This document shows positions 56,616 to 64,000 of a DNA stretch of 64,000 nt, piece after piece. The stretch comes from Gemmatirosa kalamazoonensis (GTDB lineage: Bacteria; Gemmatimonadota; Gemmatimonadetes; Gemmatimonadales; Gemmatimonadaceae). The position numbers were made by a program, and so were the translations under genes. The stretch spans positions 1,658,220-1,722,219 of the forward strand of contig NZ_CP007128.1 in the NCBI RefSeq assembly GCF_000522985.1, in the 5' to 3' direction. Within the stretch, counting starts at the first letter, position 1, and each line of letters opens with the position of its first letter. A model generated the notes under the pieces. That model made no database searches. It saw only the letters and a program-made list of their open reading frames with translations, and had not been told where the DNA came from.

Positions 56616-57890
56616 ATGTCGTCCGTCTCGATCCGCGGCGCGCACGATCCGTATGCGGCGCTGCGCATCCCGAACTTCCGGTGGTACACGCTCGGCGCGC
56701 TGGCGCTGACGCTCTCGGGGCAGGTGCAGGAGCTCGTCGTCTCCTGGCAGGTCTACGACGTCACGCACGATCCGCTCTCGCTCGGCCTGATCGGGCTGGC
56801 CGAGGCGCTGCCGTTCATCGCGGTGGCGCTCGTCGCCGGGCACGTCGCCGACCACATCGACCGCCGGCGGCTCGCGCTCCTCTCGACCGCGGTGCTGCTC
56901 GGGTGCGCGGTGGCGCTGCTGGCGCTCGCGTTGTTCCCACTGCCGCCGCGCACGTTCGTGCGGCTGGTCTACGCGATCATCTTCGTCTCCGGCATCGGGC
57001 GCTCGTTCCTGCAGCCGGCGCGCGTGGCATTGAGCTCGGAGCTCGTGCCGCGCGAGACGCTGCCGAACGCGGTGACGTGGCGCAGCGTGACGTGGCAGAT
57101 CGCCGCCGTCGGGGGGCCGGCGTTAGGCGGGCTGCTGTACGGCTTCGCCGGTGCGACGCCGGCATACGTCATCTGCGTCGTGCTGATGGTGCTCGCGTGC
57201 GGCGCGTTCTGGCTCATGCGCCACCGCTCGCCGGCGCGCGAGCATGCGGCGGTGCCGATCGCCGAGAGCCTGGGCGTCGGGCTCCGCTTCCTGAAGGCGC
57301 AGCCGGTGATACTCGGCGCGATGACGCTCGACCTGTTCTCGGTGCTGTTCGGCGGCGCGACCGCGCTGCTCCCAGTGTTCGCCGATCAGATCCTCCACGT
57401 CGGACCGAAGGGCTTGGGCGTGCTGCGCGCGGCGCCCGCGGCGGGAGCGGTGCTCATGTCGCTCGCCCTCGCGCACCGGCCGCCGTTCCGACGCGCCGGT
57501 CGCGCGCTGCTCGTCGCCGTCGCGCTGTTCGGGTGCTCGATGGTCGGGTTCGGGCTGTCGCGCAGCTTCGCGCTGTCGGTCGCGCTGCTGTTCTTCAGCG
57601 GCATCGTGGACATGGTGAGCGTCGTCATCCGCTCGACACTGCTGCAGGTCTTCACGCCCGAGCAGCTGCTCGGCCGCGTGTCGTCGGTGAACCAGATCTT
57701 CATCGGCTCGTCGAACGAGATCGGCGCCTTCGAGAGCGGCGTGGCGGCGAAGCTGCTCGGCGCCGCGCCGTCGGTGGTGTTCGGCGGCGCCGCGACGCTC
57801 GTCGTCGTCGCCGCGATCGGGTGGGGCGTACCGACACTGCGGCGGCTGCGCGGGATCGAGCCCCCCCCGACCGCGGCGGCGACCGCTTAA
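56616..57890 (+). CDS. MFS transporter, EntS/DHA3-like
   Basis: 424 residues, about 12 hydrophobic segments. Markers of the enterobactin-exporter-like group include ALRIPNFRWYTLGALALTLSGQVQELVVSWQVYDVTHDPLSLGLIGLAEALPFIAVALVAGHVADHIDRRRL, with the conserved loop motif in GHVADHIDRRRL, and QIFIGSSNEIGAFESGVAAKLLG in the C-terminal half. The substrate is unknown. GTTAGG lies just before its start. Confidence 0.92.
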   Translation: MSSVSIRGAHDPYAALRIPNFRWYTLGALALTLSGQVQELVVSWQVYDVTHDPLSLGLIGLAEALPFIAVALVAGHVADHIDRRRLALLSTAVLLGCAVALLALALFPLPPRTFVRLVYAIIFVSGIGRSFLQPARVALSSELVPRETLPNAVTWRSVTWQIAAVGGPALGGLLYGFAGATPAYVICVVLMVLACGAFWLMRHRSPAREHAAVPIAESLGVGLRFLKAQPVILGAMTLDLFSVLFGGATALLPVFADQILHVGPKGLGVLRAAPAAGAVLMSLALAHRPPFRRAGRALLVAVALFGCSMVGFGLSRSFALSVALLFFSGIVDMVSVVIRSTLLQVFTPEQLLGRVSSVNQIFIGSSNEIGAFESGVAAKLLGAAPSVVFGGAATLVVVAAIGWGVPTLRRLRGIEPPPTAAATA

Positions 57891-57924
57891 CGTTAGGAAT
57901 CCGTCACACTCCCGAGACCTCTCC

Positions 57925-58740
57925 ATGCCTTCCCCGCGTCTCCTCCCCGGCCGACGTCTCGCGATGGGACTCGCCTTCGCGGCGGTCGCCTCCGGCGCCT
58001 GCGCCCGCGCCCGTCCGACCCCGGCGCCCGCCGAGGTCCGCATCACATCGGGCGAGCAGCTGCTCGGCGCGATGCACGACCGCTACGCCGGCAAGTGGTA
58101 TCGCACGATGACGTTCCGGCAGACGACCACGCAGGTGCCGCCCCAGGGAGGCGCGGAGCGGAAGAGCACGTGGTACGAGACGATGATGCTGCCCGGACGG
58201 CTGCGCATCGACACGGATCTCGAGCGCGGCGGCGGGACGCTGTACGCGAACGACAGCACGTATCTCATCCTGAACAACGCGCTGCGCCGGAGCTTCGCCG
58301 GTCGCAACCCACTGCTCGTGCTCGGCTTCGACGTCTACGGGCAGCCGGCGACGCGCACGGCGGCGATCCTCAAGGATCTCGGCTTCCCGATGTCGCCGGT
58401 GCGCGACGGGGTGTGGGAGGGGCGGCCCGTGTGGATCGTCGGCGGCAGCGGCGCGACGGACCTGCACTCGCCGCAGATCTGGGTGGACAAGGAGCGCCTC
58501 GTGTTCGTGCGGCTGCTGCAGCCGTTCGTGGGCGACACGACGAAGACGAGCGACATCCGCTTCACCGACTACCGCCCGGCGGGGAACGGCTGGGTGGCGG
58601 CGCGCGTGGAGGCGTACGTCGGAGACCAGCGCACGCTCGTCGAGGAGTACAGCGACATCCGCGTCGATCCGCCGGTGAGCGAGACGATGTTCGACCCGCG
58701 GAAGTGGAACGCGGCGCCGCACTGGGCGAAGAGCAAGTAG
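57925..58740 (+). CDS. LolA-like outer-membrane lipoprotein-sorting-type protein
   Basis: 271 residues. The signal LAMGLAFAAVASGAC carries a lipobox (ASGAC), so the protein is probably a lipoprotein. The body has beta strands typical of the LolA/LppX half-barrel: MHDRYAGKWYRTMTFRQTTTQV, TWYETMMLPGRLRIDTD, GGTLYANDSTYLIL, VWIVGGSGATDLHSPQIWVDKERLVFVRLLQP, DIRFTDYRPAGNGWVAARVEAYVGDQ. It might carry or sense a lipid. It follows the MFS gene by 34 bp. Confidence 0.75.
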   Translation: MPSPRLLPGRRLAMGLAFAAVASGACARARPTPAPAEVRITSGEQLLGAMHDRYAGKWYRTMTFRQTTTQVPPQGGAERKSTWYETMMLPGRLRIDTDLERGGGTLYANDSTYLILNNALRRSFAGRNPLLVLGFDVYGQPATRTAAILKDLGFPMSPVRDGVWEGRPVWIVGGSGATDLHSPQIWVDKERLVFVRLLQPFVGDTTKTSDIRFTDYRPAGNGWVAARVEAYVGDQRTLVEEYSDIRVDPPVSETMFDPRKWNAAPHWAKSK

Positions 58741-58796
58741 CTGCGTCGCCGCGTCGCTGCGTCGCTGCGTAACGGCCCACGCAGCCACGCAGCTAT
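58741..58796. repeat. Word hairpin, family GCTGCGTG
   Basis: GCTGCGTCGCCGCGTCGCTG words with a loop TAACGGCCC and a return arm ACGCAGCCACGCAGC. It lies between convergent genes; its end overlaps the stop of the DUF2007 gene. The TAACGGC loop is like that of 62422. Confidence 0.8.
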
Positions 58797-59038
58797 GCGG
58801 TCTTCTCCTCGTCGTCGTCGTCCGGCGCGGCGTCGTGCTCGAGGAGATAGAGCGCCCGCACGGCGTCCTCGTGGCGGACGGCGAGGCGGACGCCGCGGAG
58901 CCAGCTGAGGGCGACCTGCATCCCGCCGGCGTCGTCGCGCAACAGCATCGACGGGATCTCGTGCGCGTCGAGGACGGCCTGCGCGACGTGCGCCTCGTAC
59001 TCGTTCGCGAAGCTGGCGATCACGACGGGCGCAGACAT
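58793..59038 (-). CDS. DUF2007 small protein
   Basis: 81 residues. VVIASFANEYEAHVAQAVLDAHEIPSMLLRDDAGGMQVALSWLRGVRLAVRHEDAVRALYLL is the alpha/beta fold of DUF2007 (putative signal-transducing protein). The tail is acidic (DDDDEEKTA). No partner gene is evident; it lies between a LolA-like and a zincin gene, reading opposite to the former. Confidence 0.9.
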   Translation of the reverse strand: MSAPVVIASFANEYEAHVAQAVLDAHEIPSMLLRDDAGGMQVALSWLRGVRLAVRHEDAVRALYLLEHDAAPDDDDEEKTA

Positions 59039-59127
59039 CTCGGGGCGTCGTCCGGTTGCGGAAAGGGCATCGTGCGGCTCGATCGGATGCTACTGCCTGT
59101 CCACACGGCGTGCCACGCTGCGGGGCG

Positions 59128-60609
59128 TCATGGCCGCCGAGCGGGCGCGGACTCGTCGGCGCTCTCGATGCCGACGAGCGTGCGGCCGGTGCGGCTGCGG
59201 GCCCGCACGGCGTAGAGCAACTGGGCGTAGGCCACGTCTTCTGCCGTCGCGCGCGTCGTGGAGGCGTCGCCGACGGGGTGCATGACGGACGGCAGCCCGT
59301 ACGGCGCGTGGCCGACGCCGAGCGCGTGGAGCAGCTCGTGGGTCACCACGCCGGGGTCGGCGAGCAGCGCGCGCGTGCGCATGGCGACCACGGCGTCGTA
59401 GAGATCGCCGTCGCCGTTCCAGCCGGCGGTCGTGAGCCCTTCGGCGCGGATGCGCGGGTCGAGCGTGACGACGATCCCCGCGAAGTCGGCGTCGCCGGCG
59501 GGGACGGTGGCGGGAACGAACACCGACATCCCGAGGTCGCGCTGGAGCTGCTCGGCGGCGCGCCAGAACGCCACCGAATCGGCGCGGGCGATCGGTCCCC
59601 CGCGCGCATCGTGGTCGAACGCGAGCTTCAGCGGCAGACGCTCGGCCGCCCACCCGACCGCCTCGCCGGCGTCCGGCGCGCCGCCGCGGCCGACGCGCGC
59701 GAGGTGCCAGAGCCGCAGCGCGTCGCGGAGACGGGAGCTGGCGATCGATGGCCGGATGGGGACCGTGGTTCCCGCATAGGTGCCGGCGGCAATGCGCCAC
59801 CGTGTCGGCAGCAGCACGACGTCGACGTCGGCGAGCCGGTCGAGCGGGGTGTCGTCGAGCGCGGCGGCGTGGATGGCCGGGTCGTCGGGGACGACGCGGA
59901 CGGTGGCGGCGCCGTCGAGCGGCCGGTCGGGACGGAGTACGAACCAGCCACCCGGCCCGGTCCACGCGCTGTCGGTCCAGCGTCCGACGCGCGCCACGAC
60001 GCGCGCGCGAACGGGCGAATCGTCGGCCGCGACGACCCGGCCGCGGATGGCGGGCCGCACGACGAGTGGGGTGACGGTCTCACCGACCCGGCGCCAGGCG
60101 ACGATGGAGGCGGTACCCGGCGCCCGCGGCGTGACGGTGCCGGCGGCCACCGTCGCGACCGACGGCTCCATCGACGTCCAGCGAAGGTCGCGCGCGATGG
60201 ACGGCGGGGTGCCGTCGGGAACGGGCGGGGCGTCGAGCCGCAGCGTGTCCCCGAGCCAGATCGTGATGGCGGGGGCGGTCGTGCTGGTGAACGGGATGAC
60301 GCGCGTCGGCCAGTCGGCGGGGTCGCCGTAGGCGCTGTCCGCCGTCGTCGGGATCCGGTCGGCGCTCGAATGGTACGGGGGCGAGGAATCGCGCGTAGCA
60401 CCATGGGCGAAGGGGGGGGAGCCCCCCCTAGTACCTAGACGCAGCGAGTCGCGCCGCATCGCGACGGTCATCGTCTCGGGGGCCGACCGTTCGCCGACGA
60501 CGGAGCGCCGGAGGGCGCCGAGCGCCCGCCCGAGTGCCGTCGTGTCGCCCGGCGCGGGGCGCGACGGTGCGCATGCCGCGAGCGCGATCGACGCGGCGAG
60601 AAAGCGCAT
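59128..60609 (-). CDS. Lipoprotein-type zincin (metzincin-like) metalloprotease
   Basis: 493 residues from ATG 60609. The signal MRFLAASIALAACAPSRP has a lipobox (ALAAC). The middle has Ig-like strands (SVATVAAGTVTPRAPGTASIVAW; Big2-like). The C-terminal zinc site HELLHALGVGH lies near 424-434 and PSVMHPV resembles the Met-turn of metzincins. Residues about 57-72 (LGTRGGSPPFAHGATRD) are encoded by copy B of the ~75-bp G/C-hairpin element, so the gene seems to have absorbed it. The substrate is unknown. Confidence 0.82.
   Translation of the reverse strand: MRFLAASIALAACAPSRPAPGDTTALGRALGALRRSVVGERSAPETMTVAMRRDSLRLGTRGGSPPFAHGATRDSSPPYHSSADRIPTTADSAYGDPADWPTRVIPFTSTTAPAITIWLGDTLRLDAPPVPDGTPPSIARDLRWTSMEPSVATVAAGTVTPRAPGTASIVAWRRVGETVTPLVVRPAIRGRVVAADDSPVRARVVARVGRWTDSAWTGPGGWFVLRPDRPLDGAATVRVVPDDPAIHAAALDDTPLDRLADVDVVLLPTRWRIAAGTYAGTTVPIRPSIASSRLRDALRLWHLARVGRGGAPDAGEAVGWAAERLPLKLAFDHDARGGPIARADSVAFWRAAEQLQRDLGMSVFVPATVPAGDADFAGIVVTLDPRIRAEGLTTAGWNGDGDLYDAVVAMRTRALLADPGVVTHELLHALGVGHAPYGLPSVMHPVGDASTTRATAEDVAYAQLLYAVRARSRTGRTLVGIESADESAPARRP
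60364..60438 (+). repeat. ~75-bp dispersed element, copy B, inside the zincin gene
   Basis: TCGAATGGTACGGGGGCGAG, CGCGCGTAGCACCATGGGCG, an AAGGGGGGGG to CCCCCCC hairpin, then TAGTACCTAG. It matches copies A (19662) and C (63735). It keeps the frame of the zincin gene on the other strand open, which suggests insertion followed by selection or a tolerated gain. Confidence 0.8.
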
Positions 60610-60768
60610 GCAGGGCGGCCGGCGGCACGGTCGAGACGACATGGCTGGTGTGCTACCCTGCGTCCGGCGCGGCGTTGCGGCCAGCGTCGTGGCCGCGGGA
60701 CGCGTACTCGGAGTGCCACACGCGCGTCGTTCGTCGCGTCGCGGCCCCGACCCGAACAGGAGATCTCC

Positions 60769-62418
60769 GTGCACGCTCACATCGCTCGCCTGCCGCGCCG
60801 CGCGGGCCGGACCGCGGCGCTCGCGGGATCGCTCGCCGCACTCGCGTGGACGGGTGCACCGCTCCGTGCCCAGGCGCCCGTCACGAAGGACGCGCCGGCC
60901 GCGCGCGTCGAGCGCGTCGATTCGGCGGCCGTGGCGCGCATCGAGGACGAGGGGTTCAACCGGTCGCAGGTGATGGACGTGGCGAGCTGGCTGACCGACG
61001 TCTACGGCCCCCGGCTGACCGGCGGGCCGACGATCCGACAGGCGGCCGACTGGGCGATGAAGACCATGACCGGCTGGGGGCTGTCGAACGTGCACCTCGA
61101 GCCGTGGGGGCCGTTCGGGCGCGGCTGGTCGAACGAGCGGTTCTCGCTGCAGGTGCTCGAGCCGCAGAAGTGGGAGGCGATCGCGTACCCGAGCGCGTGG
61201 ACGCCCGGAACGAGCGGCGCGGTGACCGGGCAGGCGATCCTCGTGCAGGCGGACAGCGAGGCGGACCTCGCGAAGTATCGCGGGCAGCTGCGCGGGAAGT
61301 TCGTCCTGGTCGGGGCGCCGCGCGACGTGCCGGCGCGGTTCACGCCGCAGGGGTCGCGTCGCACCGACGCGGATCTCGCGGAGATGGCCGCAGCGCCGAT
61401 GCCGCAGCCCAGCGCCCAGCGGCGCGGCGCGTTCGATCCATCGCAGATGACTCCCGAGCAGCGCCTGCGCTTCCAGCGGCAGCAGCTCGTGCCGCGGCTG
61501 ATCCGCGCGGCGGCCGAGGAGGGGGCCGCGGCGGTGCTGCTGCAGGGGCAGGGGGACGACGGCACGGTGTTCGTGTCGAGCACCGGCGGGTCGCGCGACA
61601 CGGCGCCCAACGCGCCGCTCGTGCCGACGGCGGTGCTCGCCGCGGAGCACTACGGCCGCATCGCGCGGACGCTGGCGAAGGGCGTACCGGTGACGCTCGA
61701 GCTGAACGCGCAGAACCGGTGGTACGACGCCGACCGCAACGCGTTCAACGTGGTGGCCGAGATCCCGGGTACCGACCGTCGTCTGAAGGACGAGGTGGTG
61801 ATGGTGGGCGCGCACTTCGACTCGTGGCACGCCGGCACGGGCGCGACGGACAACGCGGCGGGGAGCGCGATCATGATGGAGGCGCTGCGCATCCTGAAGG
61901 CGTCGGGCGTGCCGCTGCGTCGCACGGTGCGCATCGGCCTGTGGACGGGCGAGGAGGAGGGACTGTTAGGCTCCCGCGCCTACGTCCGGCAGCACTTCGG
62001 CGACACGGCGACGCACTCGCCGGAGCACGCGAAGTTCGACGTGTACTTCAACGTCGACAACGGCACGGGCAAGATCCGCGGCGTGTACCTGCAGGGGAAC
62101 GACGCGATCGCGCCGCTGTTCGACGCGTGGATGTCGCCGTTCAAGAGCCGCGGCATGAAGACGCTGACGCTCGCGAACACGGGCGGCACCGATCACCTCT
62201 CGTTCGACGCGGTGGGGCTGCCGGGCTTCCAGTTCATCCAGGACGAGGTGGAGTACGGCACGCGCACGCACCACTCGAACATGGATCTCTACGAGCGGCT
62301 GCAGCCGGACGACATGAAGTGGAACGCGGTGGTGGTCGCGTCGTTCGTCATGCAGGCGGCGAACCGGGACGCGCAGGTGCCGAGGAAGGGCTCCACGCCG
62401 GCGCGCTCGAACCAGTGA
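60769..62418 (+). CDS. M28-family secreted zinc peptidase with PA domain
   Basis: 549 residues from GTG 60769, with AGGAGA at 60758-60763 as ribosome site. Signal peptide ends PLRAQ. A PA domain lies at about 150-300 (ILVQADSEADLAKYRGQLRGKFVLVG...VLLQGQGDDGTVFV). Metal-binding motifs are GAHFDSWHAGTGATDNAAGS, WTGEEEGLLGS (catalytic Glu), FNVDNGTG and GGTDHLSFD. It resembles glutamate-carboxypeptidase-like enzymes. A GCTGCGTG hairpin follows immediately. Confidence 0.93.
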   Translation: MHAHIARLPRRAGRTAALAGSLAALAWTGAPLRAQAPVTKDAPAARVERVDSAAVARIEDEGFNRSQVMDVASWLTDVYGPRLTGGPTIRQAADWAMKTMTGWGLSNVHLEPWGPFGRGWSNERFSLQVLEPQKWEAIAYPSAWTPGTSGAVTGQAILVQADSEADLAKYRGQLRGKFVLVGAPRDVPARFTPQGSRRTDADLAEMAAAPMPQPSAQRRGAFDPSQMTPEQRLRFQRQQLVPRLIRAAAEEGAAAVLLQGQGDDGTVFVSSTGGSRDTAPNAPLVPTAVLAAEHYGRIARTLAKGVPVTLELNAQNRWYDADRNAFNVVAEIPGTDRRLKDEVVMVGAHFDSWHAGTGATDNAAGSAIMMEALRILKASGVPLRRTVRIGLWTGEEEGLLGSRAYVRQHFGDTATHSPEHAKFDVYFNVDNGTGKIRGVYLQGNDAIAPLFDAWMSPFKSRGMKTLTLANTGGTDHLSFDAVGLPGFQFIQDEVEYGTRTHHSNMDLYERLQPDDMKWNAVVVASFVMQAANRDAQVPRKGSTPARSNQ

Positions 62419-62421
62419 TCG

Positions 62422-62520
62422 CTGCGTGGCTGCGTGGCTGCGTGGCTGCGTGGCTGCGTGGCTGCGTGGCTGCGTGGCTGCGTAACGGCAGGCACGCAGC
62501 CACGCAGCCACGCAGCCACG
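62422..62520. repeat. Word hairpin, family GCTGCGTG, best example
   Basis: Seven perfect or near-perfect copies of GCTGCGTG (62422-62477), loop GTAACGGCAGGC, then CACGCAGC words three and a half times. It lies between the M28 gene and the convergent DUF2911 gene and reaches to 6 bp before the latter's stop. Confidence 0.92.
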
Positions 62521-62525
62521 CCGCG

Positions 62526-63692
62526 TCACTTCTTCACCACGAACGGCACCGACAGCTGCTTGTCCCCCCACAGCATGCGGATCGTGCCGCCGTCAGGCGT
62601 GGGGTCGATCGCGAACGTGAACTGCTCGACGGGCGACGCGAGCGGGGCGGCGGTGAGCGGGATGCGGACGAGGTCCTGGTCGGCCTTGTACTCGGTGCCC
62701 CACTGGCCCGTCTGCTTGTTGACGACGAGCTGGTAGCCGTCGGGCGCGGCATACGTCCACAGCGTGTACTTCCCCGCGGGCACCGTCGCGCCGCCGATCA
62801 TGAGGTCGGCCGACGTGGAGAGCTGCGTCGCCGCGTTCGCGCCGGTGCGCCACACGGCGTTGTACGGCACGAGCAGCCCGCCCCACACCGTGCGGCCGCG
62901 CACCGAGGGGCGGCCGTAGTCGATCCAGAGCTGCGCGCCGGCCGCGGCGGCGCGCACGGTGTCGCGCGGCGACGTCTGGCCCATGTTGCCGCGCGCGGCG
63001 AACGCGGTCGCGAGTGTCGGAACGTCGACCGTCGCGACGCGCTCGACGACGATCTTGTTCGTCGACGCGGTGCCGTCGACGGCGAGCAGTCGGCCGGCCG
63101 CGTCGGTGGTCATGACGATCGGGTCGCCGAAGTAGTCGAGCGTCGCGCGGTTGCCGGCGATCGTGACCTTCAGCGGGTTCACGCCCTGCGCGCCGGCGGA
63201 GTACTGCGAGAGCGATCCGCTCGGCGCGCGCGACGCGCGGAGCTGCATCAGCGCGAGCTCCTGCATCGCGTACGAGTTCGCGAGCCCCGGCACGGTCCCC
63301 GCCGGCACGCGCGCGGCGAGGCGCACGGTGGTGTCGGCGGCGGTGAGGATCTCGCTGTACGCGGAGTCGCCGCGGAACGAGATCGTCGCCGACTTCGCGG
63401 TGTTAGGCACCAGCGAGCCGTCGGGGCGGCGCGACGCGAACTGCGCGCGCGTCACACGTCCCGCGGGGTCGAGCTCGACGACGTAGTGCGTGACGCGCAC
63501 GGTGGGCGCGCGGTTCACGACGTCGCCTTCGACGCGGTTGCCGATGCGCGCGTAGCGCTCGACGGCGACGGTGTCGGATCCGAGGCGCACGACGAACGCG
63601 CCGCCGGCGGCGGAAGCGTCCTTGGAGACGCGCTGCTGCGCGGCGAGCGGCCCGGCGACGAGTGCGAGGGCGGGGAGGAGAGCGAGTCGCAT
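62526..63692 (-). CDS. DUF2911-containing exported protein
   Basis: 388 residues with signal MRLALLPALALVAGPLAAQ. The C-terminal DUF2911 is clear: LWIDYGRPSVRGRTVWGGLLVPYNAVWRTGANAATQLSTSADLMIGGATVPAGKYTLWT. The N-terminal part (VVELDPAGRVTRAQFASRRPDGS) has beta strands of unknown function. Periplasmic location is inferred from the signal. It is convergent with the M28 gene and adjacent to copy C of the dispersed element. Confidence 0.9.
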   Translation of the reverse strand: MRLALLPALALVAGPLAAQQRVSKDASAAGGAFVVRLGSDTVAVERYARIGNRVEGDVVNRAPTVRVTHYVVELDPAGRVTRAQFASRRPDGSLVPNTAKSATISFRGDSAYSEILTAADTTVRLAARVPAGTVPGLANSYAMQELALMQLRASRAPSGSLSQYSAGAQGVNPLKVTIAGNRATLDYFGDPIVMTTDAAGRLLAVDGTASTNKIVVERVATVDVPTLATAFAARGNMGQTSPRDTVRAAAAGAQLWIDYGRPSVRGRTVWGGLLVPYNAVWRTGANAATQLSTSADLMIGGATVPAGKYTLWTYAAPDGYQLVVNKQTGQWGTEYKADQDLVRIPLTAAPLASPVEQFTFAIDPTPDGGTIRMLWGDKQLSVPFVVKK

Positions 63693-63734
63693 GGATGGGA
63701 GTCCGGGTGACGCGTCGGAATGGTCCGGCGCGCG

Positions 63735-63800
63735 CTCGAATGGTACCGCGCGGGCGACCCACGCGCGGTACCCTGGGCGAAGGGGGGGAGCCCCCCTGGG
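63735..63800 (+). repeat. ~75-bp dispersed element, copy C
   Basis: CTCGAATGGTACCGCGCGGG, then CGCGCGGTACCCTGGGCGAA and a GGGGGGGAG-CCCCCC hairpin with CCTGGGAACTA. It lies between the DUF2911 gene start and the stop of the last gene. Sequence order matches copies A and B. Confidence 0.78.
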
Positions 63801-63802
63801 AA

Positions 63803-64000
63803 CTACGATCCCGCGCGCGCGCCGGCCACGCGCACCCGCTGCGGCGGGTGCTTCCGGAACCAGCTCGCGACGAGGTAGAACTCCTCGAGGTCGTGCGTCG
63901 GGATGTCCGCGCCGCTCGGATCGGGGCCCTCGTACACCCGCTGCACGAGCGCCGCGAGCTCGCGCTCCTCGGTCGACGTCGTCGGCGCCGGCCGCTCGGC
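63803..64000 (-). CDS. C-terminal fragment of an unidentified protein
   Basis: 66 codons run in from the right edge on the minus strand, ending at TAG (63805-63803): EERELAALVQRVYEGPDPSGADIPTHDLEEFYLVASWFRKHPPQRVRVAGARAGS. DLEEFYLVASWFRKHP is a distinctive C-terminal segment, and such ends occur in nuclease- or exonuclease-type proteins, but I cannot assign it. The beginning lies outside the window. Confidence 0.6.
   Translation of the reverse strand, partial: AERPAPTTSTEERELAALVQRVYEGPDPSGADIPTHDLEEFYLVASWFRKHPPQRVRVAGARAGS

Noticed and set aside
1-64000. rRNA, tRNA, insertion sequences, integrases, phage genes, replication origin
   Set aside because: No sequence resembling these was found on either strand, although a scan by eye could miss a degenerate tRNA.

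Overview
The window is bacterial chromosomal DNA of very high GC content (about 70 % by eye), densely packed with genes. The organism is a diderm: there are outer-membrane beta-barrel and lipoprotein candidates, many Sec/Tat-exported proteins ending their signal in A-x-A-Q, a CsgG-like protein, and a LolA-like protein. The mix of orphan ADOP/MacB-type permeases, M56 (BlaR1-type) peptidases with repeat ectodomains, M28 peptidases, DUF5916 and VPS10-like proteins and an ECF41 sigma factor suggests Gemmatimonadota (a Gemmatirosa/Gemmatimonas-like soil bacterium). That assignment is inference; there is no rRNA or tRNA gene here to confirm it. No phage, transposase, plasmid or CRISPR genes were seen.

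Layout. 1-7.1 kb: a BlaI/BlaR1-type regulatory cluster (blaI-like repressor, M56 sensor with a repeat ectodomain, a secreted paralogue of that ectodomain, and a DUF5916 outer-membrane protein), tied together by four copies of one 16-bp operator. 7.2-19.5 kb: metabolic and housekeeping genes (PepE peptidase, beta-carbonic anhydrase, a sigma2-FecR fusion, pseudouridine synthase, ACT and cupin proteins, APC permease, amidohydrolase). 19.5-29.6 kb: a MacB-like ABC exporter with a small membrane protein, an M50 peptidase pair, an M28 peptidase, and an ADOP permease with an operator-like dyad. 29.8-38.5 kb, all on the minus strand and probably one or two operons: NADPH:ferredoxin oxidoreductase, KorA and KorB 2-oxoacid:ferredoxin oxidoreductase (ATGA overlaps), then polysaccharide deacetylase, methyltransferase, histidine kinase and response regulator. 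38.6-41.8 kb: two glycine-zipper paralogues and an M30-like lipoprotein protease. 41.9-44.4 kb: a complete ECF41 sigma module (epimerase-like and carboxymuconolactone-decarboxylase genes diverging from the sigma gene) with matching divergent promoters. 44.5-64 kb: CsgG-like protein, two MFS transporters, VPS10-like propeller protein, DinB, amidase, zincin, M28 peptidase, DUF2911 protein and several small proteins.

The most striking non-genic features are three repeat systems. (1) About 17 hairpins or repeat blocks, each built from a short iterated word (GCTGCGTG, CGCGGAGAACG, CGGGACT and others), sit between genes; the same word recurs at distant loci, and one family lies in frame inside two unrelated genes. 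(2) A roughly 75-bp element with a GGGGGGAGCCCCCC core is present in three copies, one inside a zinc-protease gene. (3) The heptamer GTTAGGC/GCCTAAC occurs about 35-40 times, often as the only TTA codon of a gene or overlapping a start or stop codon. Counts were made by eye and need to be recomputed.
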